From Streptosporangiaceae bacterium (GTDB lineage: Bacteria > Actinomycetota > Actinomycetes > Streptosporangiales > Streptosporangiaceae): DNA of 10,290 nt. A program made the translations under genes and the position numbers. Below the pieces are notes generated by a model. It had not been told where the DNA came from and did no database searches. It saw only the letters and a program-made list of their open reading frames with translations. This document shows, one piece after another, positions 1 through 6,037 of this stretch. Every line of letters begins with the position of its first letter. The first letter of the stretch is position 1. The stretch lies in NCBI GenBank assembly GCA_030039095.1, contig JASHQP010000010.1:1-10290 (forward strand), written 5' to 3'.

Positions 1-1
1 C

Positions 2-748
2 GAGGCCCGTCACCTGCTGGCCGGCCTGGCGCTGCCCGGCGGGACGCGGCGGCTCCCCCAGCGTCCGGTCCCGGCCCCCGTGTCGTCACCGGCCCAGGAC
101 CTGGGCACCGGGTTCGACCGGTACCGGCTCTTCAGCCTTCCGGTGCCGATGGACGCCGCGCAGCAGTTCGTGCAGGCGCACCTGCCGGCCGGCCTGACGT
201 ACGGCGGCTCCGGCCGAGGCGGCGACGGAGACGGGACGCAGTACGACGACGTGACAGCGGACGTGGCGCCACGCGCCGTTCCCGCCGGCATCTACACCGC
301 CCAGCTCGTCTACACGATCGCGCCGGACCCCGACGGCGGCTCGCTGCTGCGCGCCGACGCGCAGATCATCATCTACCCGCCGCGCTCGGCGGCCGAGTAC
401 CTCGACCCGGCCGAGATCCGCTCGGTCACCGTCAGCCACACCGCGCCGGACCCGGCCAGCCGGACGATCACCTCACGGCCGGAGATCGCCCGGCTGGCGC
501 GCCTGGTCGACGGCGCGCACGCCTTCCCGCTCGGGCTGGTCTTCTCCTGCCCCGCGGAGTTCCCGCCCAGCTACCAGCTGACCTTCACCCCTGTGACCGC
601 CAGCCGGCCCACGGTCGTGGTCGACCCGGGCGACTGCATGGGCGACGGGGTCTTCGCCGATGGCGTGCGCCAGCCCGCGCTGCTGGACACCGGCCTGCTG
701 GCCGTCGCCCGGCGGCTCCTGCCCGGCCCCACAGGGGGCCCGCCCTAA
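2..748 (+). CDS. Hypothetical protein, probably exported, 5'-truncated by the window edge
   Basis: The reading frame is open from base 2 to a TAA at 746-748. A GTG at 80 could start a 222-residue protein, but the frame upstream also encodes plausible protein (LLAGLALPGG, then Pro-rich RLPQRPVPAP), so the true start is probably left of the window. The visible part has a Pro/Ala linker, then a mixed alpha/beta domain with several predicted beta strands (YTAQLVYTIAP, ADAQIIIYPPR, SVTVSHTAP, YQLTFTPV). Two cysteines, in FSCPAEF and PGDCMGD, could form a disulfide. I recognise the general look of an uncharacterised actinobacterial exported or lipoprotein family with conserved late cysteines, but have no function to offer. 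It converges on the ABC1 kinase gene across a 449-bp gap. It could instead be cytoplasmic if the missing N-terminus lacks a signal sequence. Confidence 0.7.
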   Translation, partial: EARHLLAGLALPGGTRRLPQRPVPAPVSSPAQDLGTGFDRYRLFSLPVPMDAAQQFVQAHLPAGLTYGGSGRGGDGDGTQYDDVTADVAPRAVPAGIYTAQLVYTIAPDPDGGSLLRADAQIIIYPPRSAAEYLDPAEIRSVTVSHTAPDPASRTITSRPEIARLARLVDGAHAFPLGLVFSCPAEFPPSYQLTFTPVTASRPTVVVDPGDCMGDGVFADGVRQPALLDTGLLAVARRLLPGPTGGPP

Positions 749-766
749 GCCTAAGTACACCCCCTG
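732..766 (+). terminator. Inverted repeat spanning the stop codon, possible terminator
   Basis: CAGGGGG (732-738) and CCCCCTG (760-766) are perfect 7-bp reverse complements around a 21-nt loop that contains the TAA stop of the preceding gene. There is no T-tract. It may act as an actinobacterial-type terminator or 3'-end stabilising hairpin. The long loop and the position over the stop codon keep confidence low. Confidence 0.3.
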
Positions 767-852
767 GAAGTTCGTCGGGAGTCGTGAACCCGGCCCGGAG
801 CAGAGCCTGGCGCCGCCCGGCCCGCGGCGTTCCGGCCGCTGCAGCCCGCTCC

Positions 853-892
853 GTGCGGAGTAGGTACGGCTCCAGCGGCACCTACGCCGCAC
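853..892. terminator. Strong hairpin between convergent genes, possible bidirectional terminator
   Basis: GTGCGG (853-858) pairs with CCGCAC (887-892) and GTAGGT (860-865) pairs with ACCTAC (880-885). A single A/G mismatch separates the two 6-bp helices, and the loop is 14 nt. This 13-position near-perfect stem is one of the strongest inverted repeats in the window. It sits between two converging transcription units, which suits a bidirectional terminator. No T-run follows on either strand, as is common in high-GC actinobacteria. It could instead be part of a structured RNA. Confidence 0.45.
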
Positions 893-1119
893 AGTCGCGC
901 CCGGAGGGCCGAGCAGCAAGGTCGTATGAACCTGACAGCGACGAGCGTACGGGTCGCGCGTCATCGTTGCCATCATGATCCCCTTCCCCCGACCGTTGGA
1001 GCACCATGGGCTTGGCCCTGCAGGCTTGTGGCGATGTGATCGTCGCGAGCCCCCCCGTTGAGCAGCGAGCCAGCCGCAGCAGACCAGCGAGGTTCCCGAT
1101 TACCCCCGTCGGCAGCTCC

Positions 1120-1160
1120 CCGTGCCGCCAGCTTGACCCCTGGCGACCTTCCTTCCACGG
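1120..1160 (-). terminator. Candidate terminator hairpin downstream of the ABC1 kinase gene
   Basis: Read on the minus strand, the inner stem CGCCA/TGGCG (1141-1145 with 1126-1130) closes a 10-nt loop. An outer CCGTG/CACGG pair (1156-1160 with 1120-1124) adds a second helix with an asymmetric internal bulge. It begins 37 nt after the operon's last stop codon, a sensible place for a terminator. There is no T-tract, and the split stem makes this a tentative call. Confidence 0.3.
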
Positions 1161-1197
1161 TTTCCTGGCCGCAGAACACGGCAATCGAGCCGCAGGC

Positions 1198-2721
1198 TCA
1201 GCCCACCCGGGCGCTGGCCGCGGGCCGCCGGGCACGCCAGCGGACTTCGGCTTCTCCCATCGGGGTGGTGGGAGGGCCCAGGACGAACGGCCAGATCTCC
1301 TCGGCGATGGCCCGCCAGTTGGCGGTCGCGGTCAGCTCGCCGAGGAGCCCGAACAAGCCCAGGTTGATGCGCTGCAGGATCACGTAGGAGCGCGGGATCT
1401 GGGCGTAGGTCGTGACCGGGCTGCGCACGTCGAAGAACCGGCGCACGACCGCCGACGAGTAGTCGCCCGTCATCGTCAGCGGCCGGGATTCGCGGACGGT
1501 GTCGTAGAACAAGGCCATGTGCTCGACGATCTGCTCCGTGCTCAGCGGCGCGCCGGCCCGCAGGAAGCCGGCCTTCTCCAGGTTCCGGCGGAACAGTTCG
1601 GGGTCGTGCTCGACGCACAGGTAGCGGGCCATCTGCATGAGCGGCTCGATCTCGGTCTCGGTGAAGTGCCGGACCAAGCCGAAATCCAGGAACGTGACGC
1701 GGCCCCCGCCATGGAACAGGTAGTTGCCTGGGTGCGGGTCGCCATTGAACGCGTGCAGCTCGTAAAGGCTCCGGAACACAAACCGGTAGATGGTCTCGGC
1801 GGCAAGGTCGCGCTCTGCCTGGGGCCAGTCGGCCAGATCGGCGAAGCGGGCCCCGTCGGCCAGCTCGCTGGTGACCACCCGCCGGGTCGACAGCTCGTCC
1901 ACGATCGCCGGAACGGCGATCGTGGGGTGGCCGTCGTAGTAGCCGGCGAACAGCCGCTGGTTGTCGGCCTCACGCCGGTAGTCGAGTTCCTCGAGAACCC
2001 GCTCGCGCAGTTCGCCCAGGAGCGCGTCAACGTCCTGGCTGGGCGCGGTGATCTTGAGCATCCGGCGCAGCAGCGCCACGTTGCCGAGGTCGGCGGCGAT
2101 GGTCTCGGCGATCCCCGGGTACTGCACCTTCACCGCGACGGCCCGGCCGTCCCGGGTAATCGCCCGGTGCACCTGACCGATCGAGGCGGCGGCGATGGGC
2201 TCGGGGTCCCAGCTGGCGAAGATCTGCTCCGGCGGGGCCCCTAGCTCCTCCTCGATGACCGACGCCGCGAGCTCCGGACTCATCGGCGGGACGCTGTCCT
2301 GCAGTCGGCTGAGCGTCCTGCGCACGCTGGGCGACAGGCCGTTGTCGATGTAGCTGGCCATCTGGCCGAGCTTCATCAGCACGCCCTTCATCGTCCCCAG
2401 CGTGCTGGCGACGTCCTCGGCGGTCTGCAGCGCGAGGTCGTTACGGAGCTGCTGGCGGTGCTCGCCGGCGGCCGCGAACAGGCGCGGCGCGTTGCTTGCG
2501 TAGCGTGCCCCGCCCCGCGCGGCGAGCCGGATCGCGGCCAGGCCACGGCGTAGCCGCAAGTTTCCGGGCCGTCGCAGGCCTCCGTGCCGCCGCAGATTCT
2601 GGCGCACCCGCTGACTCTCGTGCGGCCCGGCCTGGTCCACCCGCGCGGCGCGGTGGCGCAGCAGCACGACCGTGGCGACGCACGCCGCGCCTGCCGCGGT
2701 CGCGACGAGAAGCCTCTTCAC
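1198..2721 (-). CDS. ABC1/AarF/UbiB-family atypical kinase
   Basis: This 507-residue protein belongs to the ABC1 (UbiB/COQ8) family of protein-kinase-like ATPases, which support quinone or other prenyl-lipid metabolism at membranes. Family hallmarks are visible in order: KxGQ (K117-Q120), the Ala-rich nucleotide loop AAASIGQVH (177-185) replacing the usual Gly-rich loop, the VAVK lysine (K198), ELDYRREA (245-252), GDPHPGN (327-333) as catalytic loop, and DFG (346-348). The family's HGD is NGD here (N326). Residues 3-21 are hydrophobic and probably form a membrane anchor. The frame is open far upstream, but GTG at 2721-2719 is chosen because it overlaps the upstream gene's TGA by 4 nt (GTGA), which implies translational coupling, and gives a normal N-terminus. 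It is the last gene of a three-gene operon. Family assignment is secure; the substrate is unknown. Confidence 0.92.
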   Translation of the reverse strand: MKRLLVATAAGAACVATVVLLRHRAARVDQAGPHESQRVRQNLRRHGGLRRPGNLRLRRGLAAIRLAARGGARYASNAPRLFAAAGEHRQQLRNDLALQTAEDVASTLGTMKGVLMKLGQMASYIDNGLSPSVRRTLSRLQDSVPPMSPELAASVIEEELGAPPEQIFASWDPEPIAAASIGQVHRAITRDGRAVAVKVQYPGIAETIAADLGNVALLRRMLKITAPSQDVDALLGELRERVLEELDYRREADNQRLFAGYYDGHPTIAVPAIVDELSTRRVVTSELADGARFADLADWPQAERDLAAETIYRFVFRSLYELHAFNGDPHPGNYLFHGGGRVTFLDFGLVRHFTETEIEPLMQMARYLCVEHDPELFRRNLEKAGFLRAGAPLSTEQIVEHMALFYDTVRESRPLTMTGDYSSAVVRRFFDVRSPVTTYAQIPRSYVILQRINLGLFGLLGELTATANWRAIAEEIWPFVLGPPTTPMGEAEVRWRARRPAASARVG

Positions 2722-3638
2722 GCGGGCCGCGCGGCGGCACGCGTCAGCGCGGTGATCCGCTGCCGCGCCTCGAGCACGCCCGGCTCGCCGAGGAAGACCG
2801 CATCGAGGACGCCGAGCACCTGCCGGATCTCCTCGCGGCGCTCCGGTGTCAGCGGCTCTGCGGTGTAGCCGTACATCTCCCGCGCCCAGTCCGGCAGCGT
2901 GGCTACCGCGCCGTACCGGACGTCCTGCCAGATGTCGGCGATCTCCTCGTCCAGGCCCGGCGGGTCGAGCAGGTAAGCCATGGACTCGGCGGCGGCCGGG
3001 GTGCAGCGCAGTTCCGGGCGCACGGACTCGATGTAGGCGTCGAGCGCGGCCATGCTGGCCGGAACCATTCCGGCCGGCACCCCGACGAGCTCCGCCGCGA
3101 CGGCCATCTCGGCCACGTAGCGGTCGGCGTCCTGGGCCGCCAGCGGCGTCCCGAGCAGCCGGCGGACCGTCACCGCCGACTCGACCAGCGCCGCGTGCAC
3201 CCACAGCAGGAGCGCGGGATCGCTCGCCTCGTACCGGCGCCCGGTGACCTGGTCCACGCCGGTGACTCTGGTGTGGATCCGGCGCACCCGCGCCGCCGCC
3301 CGCTCCGCCGCGGCCCGCTCGCCGAAGCTGATCGTGGTCACGTACGCCGACGTGGCTGCCAGCCTGCCCACCGGATCTTCGCGCCAGCCGCTGTGCTGGT
3401 CGACCCCGGCCATCGCGAGCGGGTGCAGCGCCTGCATCATCAGCGACCGCAGCCCCGCCACCGGCCCGGTGAGGTCGCCGCTGATCTTCCACGTCACGCT
3501 CGCCGGCCCGAAGAAACCGTCGTCGGCGGGAAGTTCCGGCACGCCGGAAACGAAGGCGGCCGCCGACCGCTCGACCAGCCCGGCGGCGGTCGCGTACCGG
3601 CCCGGATCGCGAGTTTCCATACCAGCCAAACTACCCAC
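2718..3638 (-). CDS. MpaB/DUF2236 (latex-clearing-protein-like) oxygenase-family protein
   Basis: The 306-residue protein matches the MpaB/rubber-oxygenase catalytic domain family (DUF2236), whose characterised members include heme-dependent oxygenases such as Lcp. Recognisable signatures are an N-terminal WKISGD followed by MMQALHPLAMAGV with H72, RRIHTRVTG with H122, and LLLWVHAALVES with H148. These histidines are the candidate heme or metal ligands, by analogy rather than proof. The C-terminal half is helical, including DPPGL and REMYGYTAEPLTPERR. No signal peptide is seen, so it is probably cytoplasmic or membrane-associated. The GTG at 3638 lies 6 nt after the STAND gene's TAG, with only a weak AGG upstream. 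ATG at 3620 (300 residues) is an equally possible start. The 3' end overlaps the ABC1 kinase start by 4 nt. The enzymatic substrate is unknown. Confidence 0.85.
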   Translation of the reverse strand: MGSLAGMETRDPGRYATAAGLVERSAAAFVSGVPELPADDGFFGPASVTWKISGDLTGPVAGLRSLMMQALHPLAMAGVDQHSGWREDPVGRLAATSAYVTTISFGERAAAERAAARVRRIHTRVTGVDQVTGRRYEASDPALLLWVHAALVESAVTVRRLLGTPLAAQDADRYVAEMAVAAELVGVPAGMVPASMAALDAYIESVRPELRCTPAAAESMAYLLDPPGLDEEIADIWQDVRYGAVATLPDWAREMYGYTAEPLTPERREEIRQVLGVLDAVFLGEPGVLEARQRITALTRAAARPA

Positions 3639-3644
3639 CGAGGC

Positions 3645-5846
3645 CTACTGCGTGCATGTGGCCGGCAACGGCGAACCCCCGAGCGGCGGGCACAGCGTGC
3701 GCATACCGTCCTGCTCAGACAGACCATCCGTTGCCTCGCCCAGTCCGCCCAGGACGGCGGCGAGGCTGTGCGCAGAGCTGACGGTGTCGGGGTGCTCGTC
3801 ACCCAGGACGCGGCGGCGCCGCTCCAGAGTGTCCCGGTCCAGGTCACGCGCTGCCGCGATCTCGCCAAGCTGGCGCAAGTCAGCGGCGAGGTTATGGGCG
3901 GAGTAGAGGGTGTCGGGGTGGTCGTCACCCAGGACGCGGCGGCGCCGCCGCAAAGTGTCCTGGTCCAGGTCACGCGCGGCGTCCAGCTCCCCCAGCAGGC
4001 GCAGGTCAACAGCGAGATTGCTGGCGGAACGCAGCGTGCTCGGGTCATCTTCGCCGAGCGTGCGGCGCTCGCGTTCGAACGTGTCCTGGTTCAGGTCACG
4101 CGCGGCCCGCGCCTCCCCCAGCTTCCGCAGGACGAGCGCCAGGTTATGGGCAGAGTTCAGGGTGTCGGGGTGGTCTTCACCCAGGGCACGACGCCGCCGG
4201 GCCAGGGTGGCCTGGTTCAGGTCGCGGGATTCGGCGTAACGGCCCATCTCCAGCAGCGCCCACGCGTGGTAGTGCGCGGCCATGAGCGTGTGCCGGTGAT
4301 CCTCGCCGAGGCGGTCACACCACTGCCGGTGGAGACCGCTCATCAGGTCTCGTGGTGTGCGGGCATCGCCGCGCTCGATCAGGTACCAGCACGCGCGGCG
4401 GGCGAGCTCGCGGAGGTCAGCGCTGTCGGTGCCGGCCAGGTCAGCGGCAAGCACGTGCGGCAGCAGATGCGCCCACTCCGCCCAGGTTTCGGGATTGGGC
4501 GGGTGGCCGGGGTCGCTGGCCGCCAGGATCGCCTCGGAGCAGGCGCGCGTGGCGGCCGCGCGGGCCGGGGGCAGCTGATCTCGCAGGATGGCCTGGGTGA
4601 GCCGGTGCATCTGCAGCCCGCGGTTATCGACGCGGGTCAGCGACTGTGCCGATACGTGCGCCAGAGTCTGCCTCCACGCCAGAGGATCGGCAGCCCGGGC
4701 TGCCAGCTCGCCTGGCAGCAGGCCAGCAGCGCGGGTGAACAGGTAGTCGGGTATCGGCTCGGGCGCCAGGAATGCGCAGAGGCTGGCCAGCTCGGCAGCG
4801 GCAGGGTCCTGTTCGGCCAGCCGGGCTGCTGTCAGAGCCGTGGCGGCTGCCAGCGAGCGCGGGTACGACCCCGGTGCGCCGCGGTCCAGTAGCTGCCCGG
4901 CCCTGGTCCGCAGCAGGCCCAGGTACTGGCCTGGCGCCGTGCCGGTGCCGGTCATGAACCCGGCCGCCTGGGCGATGGCCAGCGGCAGGTCGCCGAGTTC
5001 GGCAGCAAGCGGGCCTGCGTCGGTCTCGGCCAGCCCGGGAACCCGGCCCTGCAGCATCGCGATCGACTCGGCCCGGGTGAGTACGTCTACTCCGATCGGC
5101 GCGGCGATCTCTTCCCAGCCGCGCTCGCGGGAGGTGATCAGCACGTGCCCGCTGCCTCCCGGCAGCCATGGCGTGACATCCGCGGGCCTCCCGGCGTTGT
5201 CGAAGACGAGCAGCCAGCGGCCGCGCTGCCGCATTTCGGCCAGCACCGCTGTCCGCACCGCCTCGTGGCCGGATCCGGGCGCAATCCAGCCCAGGGCCGT
5301 CCCGAGCTCGGAGACCTGGTCTGCGATCAGGGCACTTTGCTCGGCATTGATCCACCAGGCCAGGTCGTAGCTGTCGCCGAAACGGTGGGCGTACTCGGCC
5401 GCCAGCTGGGTCTTCCCTACTCCGCCCATCCCGTGCAGCGCCTGCACCACTCCTGCCTGCCCGGCCTGCAGGCGCTCCCGCACCGCGGCCAGCAGGCCTT
5501 CGCGTCCGGTGAACGCCGGATTGCGGGCCGGGATGTTCCAGGCCCGCGGCACCGTCTCGGCCGCTCGCCTCCCTGGCCCTTGCAGAGCAGCCAGCACCTC
5601 TTCGGGCGCAGCCCGGCCCCGGGCCGCCTTCACGAACACCACGGCCACCGGCTCGGCCAGGCCCAGCGCCCTGGCCAGCATCAGCGCGGTGTCCTTGCGG
5701 GCGGTCTGGTGGATGCCCCGCTCCAGGTCGCTGACCGCGCGCGCGGAAAGGCCAGCCTCCTCCGCCAGTTCCTCCTGCGTCAGCTTCATCGCGCCCCGAA
5801 GCTGGCGCAGCAGCTCCGCAAACGGAGGAGCCGGCTGCCCTGTCAT
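3645..5846 (-). CDS. XRE-NB-ARC-TPR STAND ATPase (regulator or sensor)
   Basis: A 733-residue three-part protein. Residues 8-65 form an XRE-type helix-turn-helix (LTQEELAEEAGLSARAVSDL, ERG). Residues about 110-425 are an NB-ARC ATPase with intact P-loop GMGGVGKT (139-146), Walker B LLVFDN (212-217), sensor LITSRERGW (236-244), GDLPLA (285-290) and QMHRL at 412-416, where plant proteins have MHD. Residues 512-721 hold five 42-residue TPR units of the kinesin-light-chain type (starts 512, 554, 596, 638, 680; signature LGEDHPDTL). The last unit is decayed and followed by a short unstructured tail. Such STAND proteins act as nucleotide-switched sensors; in actinomycetes HTH versions are usually transcriptional regulators, and other bacterial STAND proteins serve in phage defence. 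It leads the operon with DUF2236 and ABC1 genes. No good Shine-Dalgarno precedes the ATG, so translation may be leaderless. The ligand is unknown. Confidence 0.93.
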   Translation of the reverse strand: MTGQPAPPFAELLRQLRGAMKLTQEELAEEAGLSARAVSDLERGIHQTARKDTALMLARALGLAEPVAVVFVKAARGRAAPEEVLAALQGPGRRAAETVPRAWNIPARNPAFTGREGLLAAVRERLQAGQAGVVQALHGMGGVGKTQLAAEYAHRFGDSYDLAWWINAEQSALIADQVSELGTALGWIAPGSGHEAVRTAVLAEMRQRGRWLLVFDNAGRPADVTPWLPGGSGHVLITSRERGWEEIAAPIGVDVLTRAESIAMLQGRVPGLAETDAGPLAAELGDLPLAIAQAAGFMTGTGTAPGQYLGLLRTRAGQLLDRGAPGSYPRSLAAATALTAARLAEQDPAAAELASLCAFLAPEPIPDYLFTRAAGLLPGELAARAADPLAWRQTLAHVSAQSLTRVDNRGLQMHRLTQAILRDQLPPARAAATRACSEAILAASDPGHPPNPETWAEWAHLLPHVLAADLAGTDSADLRELARRACWYLIERGDARTPRDLMSGLHRQWCDRLGEDHRHTLMAAHYHAWALLEMGRYAESRDLNQATLARRRRALGEDHPDTLNSAHNLALVLRKLGEARAARDLNQDTFERERRTLGEDDPSTLRSASNLAVDLRLLGELDAARDLDQDTLRRRRRVLGDDHPDTLYSAHNLAADLRQLGEIAAARDLDRDTLERRRRVLGDEHPDTVSSAHSLAAVLGGLGEATDGLSEQDGMRTLCPPLGGSPLPATCTQ
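3684..4313 (-). repeat. Five tandem 126-bp coding repeats (TPR units)
   Basis: Within the STAND gene the 42-residue TPR unit recurs at exact 126-bp spacing, with unit boundaries near 4313, 4187, 4061, 3935 and 3809. The units bordering 3809 and 3935 share nearly identical DNA. For example, ACCCAGGACGCGGCGGCG occurs at 3801 and again at 3927, with matching silent positions. This points to recent duplication or gene conversion among units rather than protein-level constraint alone. The first unit (from 4313) is the most diverged. Confidence 0.8.
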
Positions 5847-6037
5847 GACTGCACGCCGATCGCACGCTGACAGGACTTCCCGCCACGGCGTTCGTGTGGG
5901 CCGTCATGTGGGCTGCTGTGTGTGGTGCGCGCGCCCGCTGCCTGTGAGCCTGGAATCCGGAAGCCTGCCCGGCCGCACCGCACGGGAAGCAGGCCGCCAT
6001 CAGCACGCAGATCCATCGAAGCCACCAGGAGAGGGAG
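5847..6037. promoter_or_regulatory. Divergent intergenic region between STAND operon and propeller gene
   Basis: These 191 bp must hold the promoter for the leftward STAND operon and the rightward propeller gene. I found no convincing -35/-10 pair on either strand; CTGACA at 5867-5872 resembles a plus-strand -35 but has no good -10 at 16-18 bp. GT-rich imperfect repeats (5891-5922) are present. The STAND protein's own HTH makes autoregulation from this region plausible, but no clear operator is visible. Confidence 0.4.
6027..6036 (+). promoter_or_regulatory. Strong Shine-Dalgarno of the propeller gene
   Basis: AGGAGAGGGA lies 1-11 nt upstream of tandem ATG codons at 6038 and 6041. AGGAG is 6 nt from the first ATG and 9 nt from the second, so either could be used; the difference is one Met. 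Confidence 0.7.

Larger units (their letters stand above)
749..1197. other. 449-bp convergent intergenic region without a supported gene
   Basis: It lies between the 3' end of the left-hand plus-strand gene and the 3' end of the minus-strand operon. Frames stay open here only because of high GC; none has a convincing ribosome-binding site plus recognisable protein. It contains two hairpins annotated separately (853-892 and 1120-1160). The stretch 893-1119 holds nothing I can name: no tRNA-like cloverleaf, no transposase fragment and no array. Confidence 0.6.

Noticed and set aside
841..890. Minus-strand GAGCCGTA-like string resembling the start of group II intron domain V
   Set aside because: The rest of domain V (the paired arm and bulge) is absent and no intron-encoded protein is nearby.
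882..1235. Possible 117-residue minus-strand gene in the convergent gap
   Set aside because: Its start lies inside the kinase's 3' end, it has no clear ribosome-binding site, and its sequence matches no family I recognise.
2722..3492. N-terminal extension of the ABC1 kinase to give 764 residues
   Set aside because: The extension overlaps the DUF2236 gene in another frame and reads as low-complexity Arg/Gly-rich sequence. The GTG at 2721 gives a normal family length and a hydrophobic anchor.
3684..4313. Regular 126-bp spacing considered as a CRISPR-like or noncoding array
   Set aside because: The repeats are in frame and encode 42-residue TPR units; there are no short identical repeats with unique spacers.
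2496..4892. A 798-codon plus-strand open frame and other long plus-strand frames (for example 1006-2244)
   Set aside because: They lie antisense to the STAND, DUF2236 and ABC1 genes, which have clear family motifs. Their translations are Arg/Gly/Ala/Pro-rich with no recognisable domain, as expected of high-GC antisense frames.
3645..5846. Assignment of the STAND gene to a FxSxx-COOH peptide system or a named phage-defence family
   Set aside because: No radical SAM maturase or short precursor is visible in the window, and no defence effector domain is fused to the protein. The domain order alone is not specific.
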